Origin: Amycolatopsis sulphurea
Lineage (GTDB): Bacteria; Actinomycetota; Actinomycetes; Mycobacteriales; Pseudonocardiaceae
Reading direction: 5' to 3'
Assembly: GCF_002564045.1 (NCBI RefSeq)
Contig: NZ_PDJK01000002.1
Coordinates: 248,001 to 312,000 of the forward strand
DNA length: 64,000 bases
This document shows positions 9,835 to 16,728 of this stretch, in pieces. Each line of letters starts with the position of its first letter. Within the stretch, counting starts at the first letter, position 1. Under the pieces are notes generated by a model, which was given only the letters and a program-made list of their open reading frames with translations, was not told the origin of the DNA and searched no databases. The position numbers were made by a program, and so were the translations under genes.

Positions 9835-10227
9835 ATGCCGTCGGAACTGGAGCGCCTCGCCGCGGAGAAGTACGTCCTGCTGATCACGTTCCGTCGCGAC
9901 GGCCGTGCCGTGCCCACCGCGGTGTGGGCCGCCAGAGAGGGCGACGAGCTGGTGGTCTGGTCGGAGCGCAACGCGGGCAAGGTGAAGCGCATCCGCAACA
10001 GCGGCGCGGTCCGGGTGCAGGCCTGCGACACTCGCGGCCGCCGCACGCACGGCGCCGAGGTGTCCGGCACCGCCCGGCTGCTCGACCACAGCGATTCCGG
10101 CCGGGTCCGCGAAGCCATCGCCCGCAAGTACGGCCTGGTGGGCCGGGTGGGGATGTTCTTCAGCCGTCTGCGAGGCGGCCCGGAACGCACGATCGGCATT
10201 GCCGTCGTGCTGGACGAGACGGACTGA
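9835..10227 (+). CDS. PPOX-class, probably F420-dependent, oxidoreductase (Rv2061c-like)
   Basis: A 130-residue split-beta-barrel protein (MPSELERLAAEKYVLLITF). The run LLITFRRDGRAVPTAVW...SGKVKRIRN-like GKVKRIRNSGAVRVQACDTRGR matches the TIGR03666-type family in which several members use F420H2. The start is ATG 9835 behind GGTGGGCAG; the longer frame would begin inside the upstream palindromic repeat. It lies between hisF and hisA on the opposite strand. Substrate and cofactor are not shown by the sequence. Confidence 0.8.
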   Translation: MPSELERLAAEKYVLLITFRRDGRAVPTAVWAAREGDELVVWSERNAGKVKRIRNSGAVRVQACDTRGRRTHGAEVSGTARLLDHSDSGRVREAIARKYGLVGRVGMFFSRLRGGPERTIGIAVVLDETD

Positions 10228-10239
10228 CCAACCCCCGGC

Positions 10240-10971
10240 TCAGCGCACCGCGGCCAGCGCCTCCGGCAGGGTGAACGCGCCCGCGTACAGCGCCTTGCCC
10301 ACGATCGAGCCCTCGACGCCGTCGCCGGACAGCGCCGCCAGCGCGCGCAGATCGTCCACACTGGACACTCCGCCGGAGGCGATCACCGGGGCGTCGGTGC
10401 GGGCGGTGACCTCGCGCAGCAGATCGAGATTCGGGCCGCGCAGGGTGCCGTCCTTGCTCACGTCGGTGACCACGTAGCGGCTGGCGCCGTCGCGGTCGAG
10501 CCGGTCGAGGACCTCCCACAGGTCGCCGCCGTCGGAGGTCCAGCCGCGCGCGGACAGCCGGTGGCCCGCCTCGGTGATCCGCACGTCCAGGCCGATCGCG
10601 ACGCGGTCACCGTAAGCGGCCACCGCCTTCGCGGTCCACTTGGGGTCCTCCAGCGCGGCGGTGCCCAGGTTCACCCGGCGGGCGCCAGTGGCCAGCGCGG
10701 CCTCCAGCGACGCGTCGTCGCGGATCCCGCCAGACAGCTCCACCTGCACGTCGAGCCGGCCGACGACCTCGGCGAGCAGCTCGCGGTTGCTGCCCTTGCC
10801 GAACGCCGCGTCGAGGTCCACCAGATGGATCCACTCCGCGCCGTCGCGCTGCCAGGCCAGCGCCGCCTCCAGCGGGCTGCCATAGGAGGTCTCGGTGCCG
10901 GCCTCGCCCTGGACGAGTCGCACGGCCTGGCCATCGGCCACATCAACGGCGGGAAGGAGCGTGAAAGTCAC
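10240..10971 (-). CDS. priA: HisA isomerase, probably bifunctional PriA (HisA/TrpF)
   Basis: Isomerises ProFAR to PRFAR in histidine synthesis. The 243-residue barrel has the catalytic Asp in [13 protein letters not shown] and the second acid in [14 protein letters not shown], plus the phosphate sites ELSGGIRDD and ASGGVSS. In actinobacteria lacking trpF this protein also isomerises phosphoribosylanthranilate. No trpF occurs near the complete trpE/C/B/A set here, which supports PriA without proving it. Start GTG 10971. Confidence 0.93.
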   Translation of the reverse strand: MTFTLLPAVDVADGQAVRLVQGEAGTETSYGSPLEAALAWQRDGAEWIHLVDLDAAFGKGSNRELLAEVVGRLDVQVELSGGIRDDASLEAALATGARRVNLGTAALEDPKWTAKAVAAYGDRVAIGLDVRITEAGHRLSARGWTSDGGDLWEVLDRLDRDGASRYVVTDVSKDGTLRGPNLDLLREVTARTDAPVIASGGVSSVDDLRALAALSGDGVEGSIVGKALYAGAFTLPEALAAVR

Positions 10972-11027
10972 GCGGACAGCCTATGCGGCGGGACCCGGCT
11001 CCCTGTCCGGGGGACCGCGCAGGCCGG

Positions 11028-11660
11028 CTACGCGAGCGTCGCCAGCCAGCTGCGCAGCAGGCGGGCACCCGCGTCACCGGACTTCTCCGGGTGGAACTGG
11101 GTGGCCCACAACGGCCCGTTCTCCACCGCAGCCACGAAGTCCTCGCCGTGGTCGGACCAGGTGAGCTTCGGCTGCTGCCCGGCCAGCCCGGAGTCCAGCT
11201 CCCAGCGCCGCGCGGCGTAGGAGTGCACGAAGTAGAACCGCTCCCCCGGATCGATGCCCGCGAACAGCTGCGAATCCGCCGGCGGGCGTACGGTGTTCCA
11301 GCCCATGTGCGGGAGCACGTCCGCGTGCAGCCGCTCGACCGTGCCCGGCCATTCGCCGGTGCCGGTGGTCTCCTCGCCGTGCTCGACCCCGCGTTCGAAC
11401 AGGATCTGCATGCCCACGCAGATGCCCAGCACCGGACGGCCGCCGGCGAGGCGCTTGCCGATGATCCGCGGCCCGTGTACCTCCCGCAGCCCGGCCATGC
11501 ACGCGGAGAACGCGCCGACCCCGGGCACCACCAGCCCGTCCGCCTCCAGCGCGGCCTGCGGATCGGCGGTCACCGTCACCTCGGCGCCCGCACGCGCGAG
11601 GGCGCGTTCCGCGGAACGGAGATTGCCGGAGCCGTAGTCGAGAATCACCACACGAGACAC
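11028..11660 (-). CDS. hisH: Imidazole glycerol phosphate synthase glutaminase subunit
   Basis: Class I amidotransferase that supplies ammonia to HisF. The 210 residues start [13 protein letters not shown] and carry the nucleophile Cys in [12 protein letters not shown] and the His/Glu pair in [12 protein letters not shown] 11660 is the conserved N-terminus; a longer frame (to 11717) is not HisH-like. A TACCCT -10-like box lies 6 nt upstream, suggesting a leaderless mRNA. It is 56 nt ahead of priA on the same strand. Confidence 0.96.
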   Translation of the reverse strand: MSRVVILDYGSGNLRSAERALARAGAEVTVTADPQAALEADGLVVPGVGAFSACMAGLREVHGPRIIGKRLAGGRPVLGICVGMQILFERGVEHGEETTGTGEWPGTVERLHADVLPHMGWNTVRPPADSQLFAGIDPGERFYFVHSYAARRWELDSGLAGQQPKLTWSDHGEDFVAAVENGPLWATQFHPEKSGDAGARLLRSWLATLA

Positions 11661-11666
11661 GGGTCT

Positions 11667-11672
11667 AGGGTA
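11667..11672 (-). promoter_or_regulatory. -10 box for leaderless hisH
   Basis: TACCCT on the minus strand ends 6 nt before the hisH GTG, the spacing at which actinobacterial transcripts start at the initiation codon. The same hexamer precedes hisD at 7 nt (22931-22936). No strong -35 is visible. Confidence 0.5.
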
Positions 11673-11788
11673 GTCCCCGCCCCGCGCCGGCCGGTTTTTC
11701 GCCCGGCCGGGTTTCACCCGTCGCCGGATCGGGTACTCCTCCCGCCTCGGGTGCCGCCGGTGCCCCCGGACCCGGAAACGAGGACGAG

Positions 11789-11959
11789 ATGTCCGAGTCC
11801 GATCTGCTCTGCCAGATGTTCGACGCCTGGCGCAAGGACATCGACAGCGTGCCGTTCCCGCAGTTCACGGTGCTCACCATCCCGCCGCAGCGGACGCGCG
11901 CCCAGGTCGATGCGGAGCACGTGAGCAATCCCACGCACCGTTCGGCCGGTCCGCGCTGA
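11789..11959 (+). CDS. Small protein of unknown function, 56 residues
   Basis: ATG 11789 follows a good ribosome site (GAGGACGAG) and opens 56 codons beginning [20 protein letters not shown] and ending THRSAGPR. The composition is mixed and soluble, with no membrane segment or known motif, and its GC-rich third positions look coding. It is 57 nt ahead of the acyl-CoA dehydrogenase and may share its transcript. I do not recognise a family. Confidence 0.5.
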   Translation: MSESDLLCQMFDAWRKDIDSVPFPQFTVLTIPPQRTRAQVDAEHVSNPTHRSAGPR

Positions 11960-12016
11960 CCGCACTGTGCTTTCCTGCGGAAGCCGCACCGCCGCGCCTC
12001 CCGGAGGAGTAAACCG

Positions 12017-13189
12017 ATGAGCCCGACCCCGGATCCGCACGACTTCCTCGGCCTCGACGCCGGGCTGGACGACGACGAGCGGGCGATCCGGGACGCGGTC
12101 CGCGGCTTCGCCCGGGACCGGCTGCTCGACCGGGTCGCCGACTGGTACGAGACCGGCGCGTTGCCCGCGCGGGAGCTGGCGAAAGGCTTCGGCGAGCTGG
12201 GTTTGCTCGGTATGCACCTCGAGGGCTACGGCTGCGCCGGAACCAGCGCGGTGGCCTACGGCATCGCCTGTCGTGAGCTGGAGGCCGTCGATTCCGGTCT
12301 GCGCAGCTTCGTGTCCGTGCAGGGTTCGCTGGTGATGTACGCCATCCACCGCTGGGGCAGCGAGGAACACCGCGCCGAATGGCTGCCGCGGATGGCCGCA
12401 GGAGACGCGCTGGGCTGCTTCGGGCTGACCGAACCGGACGCGGGCAGCGATCCGGGCAGCATGCGCACCCGTGCCGTGCGTGACGGCGCCGATTGGGTGC
12501 TGAACGGCACGAAGATGTGGATCACCAACGGCACGGTCGCGGACGTGGCCGTGGTCTGGGCGCAGACCGACGAGGGTATCCGCGGTTTCGCCGTGCCCAC
12601 CGCGACGCCCGGGTTCACCGCGAACGAGGTCAAGCACAAGCTCTCACTGCGGGCCTCGCTGACCGCGGAGCTGGTGCTCGACGGCGTGCGGCTGCCGGAG
12701 TCGGCGGCGTTTCCGGAGGTCCGCGGCCTGCGCGGGCCGTTGTCCTGCCTGAACGAAGCGCGCTACGGCATCCTGTTCGGCGTGGTCGGCGCGGCGCGCG
12801 CGTGTTACCAGGCGGCGCTGGAGTACACGCTGGCCCGCGAGCAGTTCGGCAAGCCGCTCGCCGGTTTCCAGCTGACTCAGCGCAAACTCGCCGACCTGGT
12901 GGTGGAGGTCAACCGGGCCGGGCTGGTCGCGCTGCAGATCGGCCGGCTCAAGGACGCCGGCACACTGCACCGTGACCAGGTCAGCTTCGGGAAGATGGCG
13001 AACGTGCGCTCCGCACTCGAAGTCGCCCGCACCGCCCGGTCGATGCTCGGCGCGAACGGCATCTCGCTCGAATACCCGGTGATGCGGCACATGGCGAATC
13101 TCGAAACGGTGCTGACCTACGAGGGCACCGAGGAGATGCACGCGCTTTCGCTCGGCCAGGCGGTGACCGGGATCCCGGCCTTCCGCTGA
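12017..13189 (+). CDS. gcdH: Acyl-CoA dehydrogenase, glutaryl-CoA dehydrogenase type
   Basis: Flavoenzyme of 390 residues. It follows the GCDH pattern closely: DSGLRSFVSVQGSLVM with the substrate-binding Arg, GCFGLTEPDAGSDPGSM, TKMWITNG at the FAD site, AREQFGKPLAGFQLTQ, MLGANGISLEYPV and TYEGTEEMH with the catalytic Glu. GCDH oxidises and decarboxylates glutaryl-CoA to crotonyl-CoA in lysine/tryptophan breakdown. The start is ATG 12017 behind GGAGGAG. No other degradation gene is adjacent. Substrate specificity is inferred from residues only. Confidence 0.85.
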   Translation: MSPTPDPHDFLGLDAGLDDDERAIRDAVRGFARDRLLDRVADWYETGALPARELAKGFGELGLLGMHLEGYGCAGTSAVAYGIACRELEAVDSGLRSFVSVQGSLVMYAIHRWGSEEHRAEWLPRMAAGDALGCFGLTEPDAGSDPGSMRTRAVRDGADWVLNGTKMWITNGTVADVAVVWAQTDEGIRGFAVPTATPGFTANEVKHKLSLRASLTAELVLDGVRLPESAAFPEVRGLRGPLSCLNEARYGILFGVVGAARACYQAALEYTLAREQFGKPLAGFQLTQRKLADLVVEVNRAGLVALQIGRLKDAGTLHRDQVSFGKMANVRSALEVARTARSMLGANGISLEYPVMRHMANLETVLTYEGTEEMHALSLGQAVTGIPAFR

Positions 13190-13193
13190 GCCC

Positions 13194-14081
13194 TCAGCCG
13201 AAGAACTCCTTGAGGGACAAGGCGATCGAGCCTGTGTCAAGGCCGTGTGCGAGATCGTGGTCGGCGAGCGTGCCGTAGATCCGGACCTCGGTGTCGCGCA
13301 CCGTGCCCAGGCTGAGTAACCGGTGCGGCAGATCCGCGAGCGCGGCGGAAACCTGGTGCGCCGAAGTGCCCTGCAGGTACGGCTCCACCATCGCGACGTC
13401 CGGGGTTCCGGATACCGCGGCACGCAGGCCGGCGGCGTCGAACGGGCGCACGGTCGAGGTGTAGAGCACGGTCACGTCGAGGTGTCTGGTCGCTTGCAGC
13501 ACGCGGTCGAGCATCGGGCCGACGGCGATCACCACGCCGTGACGACCGTGGCGCACCGTCTGGAATCCGACGCCGAAGTACGCGGAAGCGTTCTGCTGCG
13601 CGGAAAGCCGGAGGTACACGCGGCTGTCGCCGGGCACCGAATCGAGCAGCAGGCGGCGGGCCTCCTCGGGATGACCGGGCGCGTGCACGAACCAGTTCGG
13701 CAGCGAATCGATCAGCGCGACGTCGCCCGGCGCCTGATGGGTACGGCCCTCGGCGGGCATGTCATAGGACGCGCCGTAGGACACCAGCACCGCGCCGAGG
13801 TCCTGGTGGTTCAGGTCGAGCTTGATCTGCTCGAACGCCCGCTCCACCAGGAACGGCGAGAAGGTGTGCACGATCGGCCGCAGCCCGGCGAGCGCCAGCC
13901 CGGCGCCCGCGCTGACCAGGAGTTGCTCGCGGATCCCGACGTTGAGCACCCGGTACGGATGCCGGCGCGCGGCCCCGGCGAGCTGGGCCGCGGAGATGTC
14001 CGCGAGAACGACCGCGGTGTCCGGGTCGGTGTCCAGGATTTCTTCTGCGGTGGCAAGGAAAGTCTCCCGCATGTTCGCCAT
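13194..14081 (-). CDS. Transketolase, C-terminal subunit (split gene)
   Basis: The 295 residues hold the pyrimidine-binding (MRETFLATAEEILDTDPDTAVVLADIS; RVLNVGIREQLLVSAGAGLALAG, with the TPP-activating Glu) and C-terminal transketolase domains. The start ATG at 14081 overlaps the upstream stop by one base (TGATG), so the two halves are made together. Split transketolases transfer two-carbon units, often in specialised pathways; the substrate is not apparent. It converges with gcdH. Confidence 0.85.
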   Translation of the reverse strand: MANMRETFLATAEEILDTDPDTAVVLADISAAQLAGAARRHPYRVLNVGIREQLLVSAGAGLALAGLRPIVHTFSPFLVERAFEQIKLDLNHQDLGAVLVSYGASYDMPAEGRTHQAPGDVALIDSLPNWFVHAPGHPEEARRLLLDSVPGDSRVYLRLSAQQNASAYFGVGFQTVRHGRHGVVIAVGPMLDRVLQATRHLDVTVLYTSTVRPFDAAGLRAAVSGTPDVAMVEPYLQGTSAHQVSAALADLPHRLLSLGTVRDTEVRIYGTLADHDLAHGLDTGSIALSLKEFFG

Positions 14082-14779
14082 CAGTGCCCGCCCTTCGGTT
14101 CGGCGGTGGCGACCACGGCGAGCGGCCGCCCCGGATGTTGCGCGGTGAACGCGTCGTACAGCGCCTCGTGATCACGCCCGGAAACCGTGCGCACGGCCCA
14201 GCCTTCGACCTCGAACCGCCGCGCGATCCCGCCCGGCCAGCCGTGGGTGGAGGACTGGTTGTCGACGATCACGGTGGTCAGATTGGCCAAGCCCAGGCGT
14301 GCGGCGACGACGATCGCCTCGTGGTTCGAGCCTTCGTCGAGTTCCGCATCGCCGACCAGGGTCACCACACGGGCGGCGCGGCCTTGCGCGCGCAGGCCGA
14401 GCGCGGTCCCGAGAGCGATCGGCAGGCCGTGGCCGAGAGATCCGCTGGAGATCTCGACGGCGGGCACCCGGACGCGGTCCGGGTGGTGCCCGAGCCGCGA
14501 GCGCACGGAACTCCAGTCGGCGAGTTCGTCCTCGGCCAGGAAACCCTTGGCGGCCAGGACCGCGTAGTAGGCCATCGGACCGTGTCCTTTGGACAGCAGG
14601 AACCTGTCGCGATCCGGATCGCGCACGGTCTCCGGGGTCACCCGCAGCACGCGGTCGAAAAGGACCCACAGCACGTCCACCGTGGACTCCGCGGCCGCGT
14701 GATGCTTGTCGTCCCCGGTCATCAGGGCGATCAGCCGGGACAGCCCGGCGTAACCCGGCATCGGTTTCGCAGTGGTCAT
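14081..14779 (-). CDS. Transketolase, N-terminal subunit (split gene)
   Basis: Thiamine-diphosphate-binding half, 232 residues from ATG 14779 (MTTAKPMPGYAGL). Motifs: FLLSKGHGPMAYYAVLA, SSGSLGHGLPIALGTALG, and the TPP/Mg motif GDAELDEGSNHEAIVVAARLGLANLTTVIVDNQ. A frame extending to 14794 is possible. It faces soxR across a 53-bp gap with a shared inverted repeat, so SoxR is a candidate regulator. Confidence 0.85.
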   Translation of the reverse strand: MTTAKPMPGYAGLSRLIALMTGDDKHHAAAESTVDVLWVLFDRVLRVTPETVRDPDRDRFLLSKGHGPMAYYAVLAAKGFLAEDELADWSSVRSRLGHHPDRVRVPAVEISSGSLGHGLPIALGTALGLRAQGRAARVVTLVGDAELDEGSNHEAIVVAARLGLANLTTVIVDNQSSTHGWPGGIARRFEVEGWAVRTVSGRDHEALYDAFTAQHPGRPLAVVATAEPKGGH

Positions 14780-14796
14780 CCTCCGACGATGCAACC

Positions 14797-14826
14797 TCGA
14801 CCAAACTGTAGGTCAACCGCTAACCT
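14797..14826. promoter_or_regulatory. Candidate SoxR operator and soxR -10 box
   Basis: TCGACC (14797-14802) and GGTCAA (14811-14816) form a 6-bp inverted repeat with one mismatch around AAACTGTA. TAACCT (14821-14826) is a -10-like box ending 6 nt before the soxR ATG, and TCGACC lies 18 bp upstream of it, near the long spacer typical of MerR-type promoters. Minus-strand TTGACC also faces the transketolase genes. Confidence 0.4.
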
Positions 14827-14832
14827 GGACCA

Positions 14833-15294
14833 ATGACGAGGTTGGCGGAGAAGCTGAGCATCGGGCAGGTCGCGGACCGCAGCGGGGTGGCGCACACGGC
14901 GTTGCGGTTCTACGAGGAGAGGGGCCTGATCACCGCGGAGCGTTCCACCGGCAACCAGCGCCGGTACGCACGCTCGGTCCTGCGCCGGATCGCGTTCATC
15001 CGTGCCGCGCAACGGGTCGGCCTGTCGCTGGAGGACATCAGCGAGGCGCTGGCGACGCTGCCCGCCGACCACGCCCCCACGAAAGCCGACTGGGCCCGGC
15101 TCTCCCGCGATTGGCAGACCGAGCTGGACGCCCGGATCGATGCCCTGCAACGCCTCCGGGACCGGCTGACCGGCTGCATCGGCTGTGGCTGCCTGTCCCT
15201 GCGCGGCTGCACCCTGTACAACGCCGACGACGAGCTGGCCCGGTTCGGTCCCGGCGCGAGCAAGCTACGCCCGATGGCCGAGGGCGGGATCTGA
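14833..15294 (+). CDS. soxR: Redox-sensitive MerR-family regulator SoxR
   Basis: 153 residues. The N-terminal MerR winged helix (SIGQVADRSGVAHTALRFYEERGLI) is followed by a dimerisation helix and the [2Fe-2S] cluster motif CIGCGCLSLRGC, with all four cysteines present. In actinobacteria SoxR responds to redox-cycling compounds and often controls oxidoreductases or exporters. The divergent split transketolase is the nearest candidate target. Start ATG 14833, probably leaderless. Confidence 0.93.
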   Translation: MTRLAEKLSIGQVADRSGVAHTALRFYEERGLITAERSTGNQRRYARSVLRRIAFIRAAQRVGLSLEDISEALATLPADHAPTKADWARLSRDWQTELDARIDALQRLRDRLTGCIGCGCLSLRGCTLYNADDELARFGPGASKLRPMAEGGI

Positions 15295-15299
15295 GGCTG

Positions 15300-15925
15300 C
15301 TTCGCGGTCCAGCCGCGCCGAGCGGACCAGCGGGGCCACCACCGAACGGCGGCTCGGCGAGCACCGTCGTCATGAGCCGGCCCGGCGGAAACCGGCGCCG
15401 CTGCGTGTTCCGGCCACTGCCAGGCCCGCGCGGAGGCCGGGATGAGCAGCAACGCACGGCCGAGCGCGACGAGCTGGGCGAGTTGCGACTGGTTGCGCAC
15501 CTCCGGCCCGGGCCGTCCGGATAGGTCCCGTTGCGCCGGGGCCAGCGGGCGATCGACAGGCCCGGCACGTCGGCGACGTCGGCCAACGTGAGGTGCTCGC
15601 GCGACGCGAGCGGATGCAGGGTTCCGGCAAAGTTGGTCGGGTACCCGGCAGCGGGCGATGCGGAGGTGTGTGCGACCACCTCGTGGCGTGTGCCGGACCG
15701 GTTTCGGGTCCGTGAAGGGGCCCTTCACGGACTCTGAGTCTGTGAAGGGCCCCTTCACCTCCACGGACCTCCACACCGACTTTGCCGACACCCTGCGAGC
15801 GGATGCGTCGCGGGCACGATCGCGACTTGGCCTTCCACGAAGAGGTCTTCGGTGTCGAACCCGGCGAAGTCGTCGTGCGGGCCGCCCGGACCCACGTCGA
15901 CACCGAGAGGCCCCTGCCCTCGTGA
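15300..15925 (-). pseudogene. LysR-family regulator relic, frameshifted and interrupted
   Basis: Only the effector-binding half is recognisable. From 15925 down the minus strand reads PHDDFAGFDTEDLFVEGQ then VAIVPATHPLA, is cut by the MITE-like element, and resumes as HPLASREHLTLADVADVPG then LSIARWPRRNGTYPDGPG. It shifts frame to EVRNQSQLAQLVALGRALLL then IPASARAWQWPEHAAAPVS, and shifts again to MTTVLAEPPF. The DNA-binding domain is missing, and its place is taken by the TetR gene at 15944. Confidence 0.75.
15617..15795. mobile_element. MITE-like element, 179 bp, copy 2, with target duplication
   Basis: The ends are imperfect inverted repeats: CAGGGTTCCGGCAAAGTTGG at 15617 and the complement of CAGGGTGTCGGCAAAGTCGG at 15795. 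The centre is the long palindrome GTGAAGGGGCCCTTCAC - GGACTCTGAGTC - GTGAAGGGCCCCTTCAC (about 15712-15759). It is flanked by a perfect direct repeat CGAGCGGATG (15607-15616 and 15796-15805; 10 bp, up to 12 with ambiguous end bases). Removing the element and one repeat restores the LysR reading PATHPLASREHLTL. It encodes no transposase. Confidence 0.85.
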
Positions 15926-15943
15926 CCCTGCCGCGCCGCCGCC

Positions 15944-16516
15944 TCAGCCCCGCGACCGCCGAGGCCGCCCGAGCAGGCGGCGGCCCACGTCGACGAGTTC
16001 GCGGCGGAGCGTCTCGTCGTCCACCCCGGCCAGGTCCGGGGAACCGCCGGCCATGGCGATCCCGCTGAGCGTCACGAGGGCGGTCACCCGGCCGGCGACG
16101 TCCGCGTCCGGGCCGGCCAGCAGGCCGATCATGGTCTCCTTGAGGCCGTCCATCCCGTGTGCCGATTTCGCGATCGCGCGGTTGAGCCCGGGATCGCTGG
16201 AGAACAGCGCGACCAGCACCCGGTGCTGCACGATCAGCTCCACGAACCCGTCCAGCAAGTGATCCACCTGCGCACCCCGCCTGCGGTGCCGGGCCGCGGC
16301 GACCAGTAACAGGTCCAGCTCGCGAACCCCGGGTTCGGCGACCGCCTCGGTGATCTCCGCCTTCGTCTTGAAGTGGTAGTAGACCGCCGCCTTGGTCACG
16401 CCCAGCGCGTCCGCGATCATCTGCAGCGACGTGCCTTCGACCCCGTGCTCGGCGAACAGCTGCAGCGCCATGCCGAGCAGCCGGGTACGCGTGTCCTCGG
16501 CCCGAACCGCGGTCAT
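15944..16516 (-). CDS. TetR-family regulator of the adjacent MMPL exporter
   Basis: 190 residues with an N-terminal TetR helix-turn-helix (TRTRLLGMALQLFAEHGVEGTSLQMIADALGVTKAAVYYHF pattern, then KTKAEITEAV). The start is ATG 16516 behind AGGAGGAGG; GTG 16519 is an alternative. It diverges from an MMPL gene across a gap with three AGCCGNNCGGCT palindromes, the classic layout for a TetR repressor controlling a lipid/drug exporter. The ligand is unknown. Confidence 0.88.
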   Translation of the reverse strand: MTAVRAEDTRTRLLGMALQLFAEHGVEGTSLQMIADALGVTKAAVYYHFKTKAEITEAVAEPGVRELDLLLVAAARHRRRGAQVDHLLDGFVELIVQHRVLVALFSSDPGLNRAIAKSAHGMDGLKETMIGLLAGPDADVAGRVTALVTLSGIAMAGGSPDLAGVDDETLRRELVDVGRRLLGRPRRSRG

Positions 16517-16610
16517 CACAAGCCTCCTCCTGGGAAAACGGACGGAGCCTACGGCACCCCCGCCCGCCCGGGCAAACCGCGATCACGTGCCGATCAGCCA
16601 GGGAAACACT

Positions 16611-16668
16611 AGCCGTGCGGCTAGTCACAAGCTAGCCGATCGGCTTGGCAGCGGCTTGCCGAACGGCT
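16611..16668. promoter_or_regulatory. Three operator-like palindromes between TetR and MMPL genes
   Basis: AGCCGTGCGGCT (16611-16622), AGCCGATCGGCT (16634-16645) and TGCCGAACGGCT (16657-16668) share the consensus AGCCGNNCGGCT. Their centres are spaced 23 bp apart, about two helical turns, so dimers would bind one face of the DNA. The flanks extend the symmetry (CTAGCCG...CGGCTAG). They cover the divergent promoter region. Confidence 0.75.
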
Positions 16669-16728
16669 AGCGTCTTATCCCTGAATCGTGTGATGAATAC
16701 CCCCATCGGGCGAAACGGAGAACCACTC

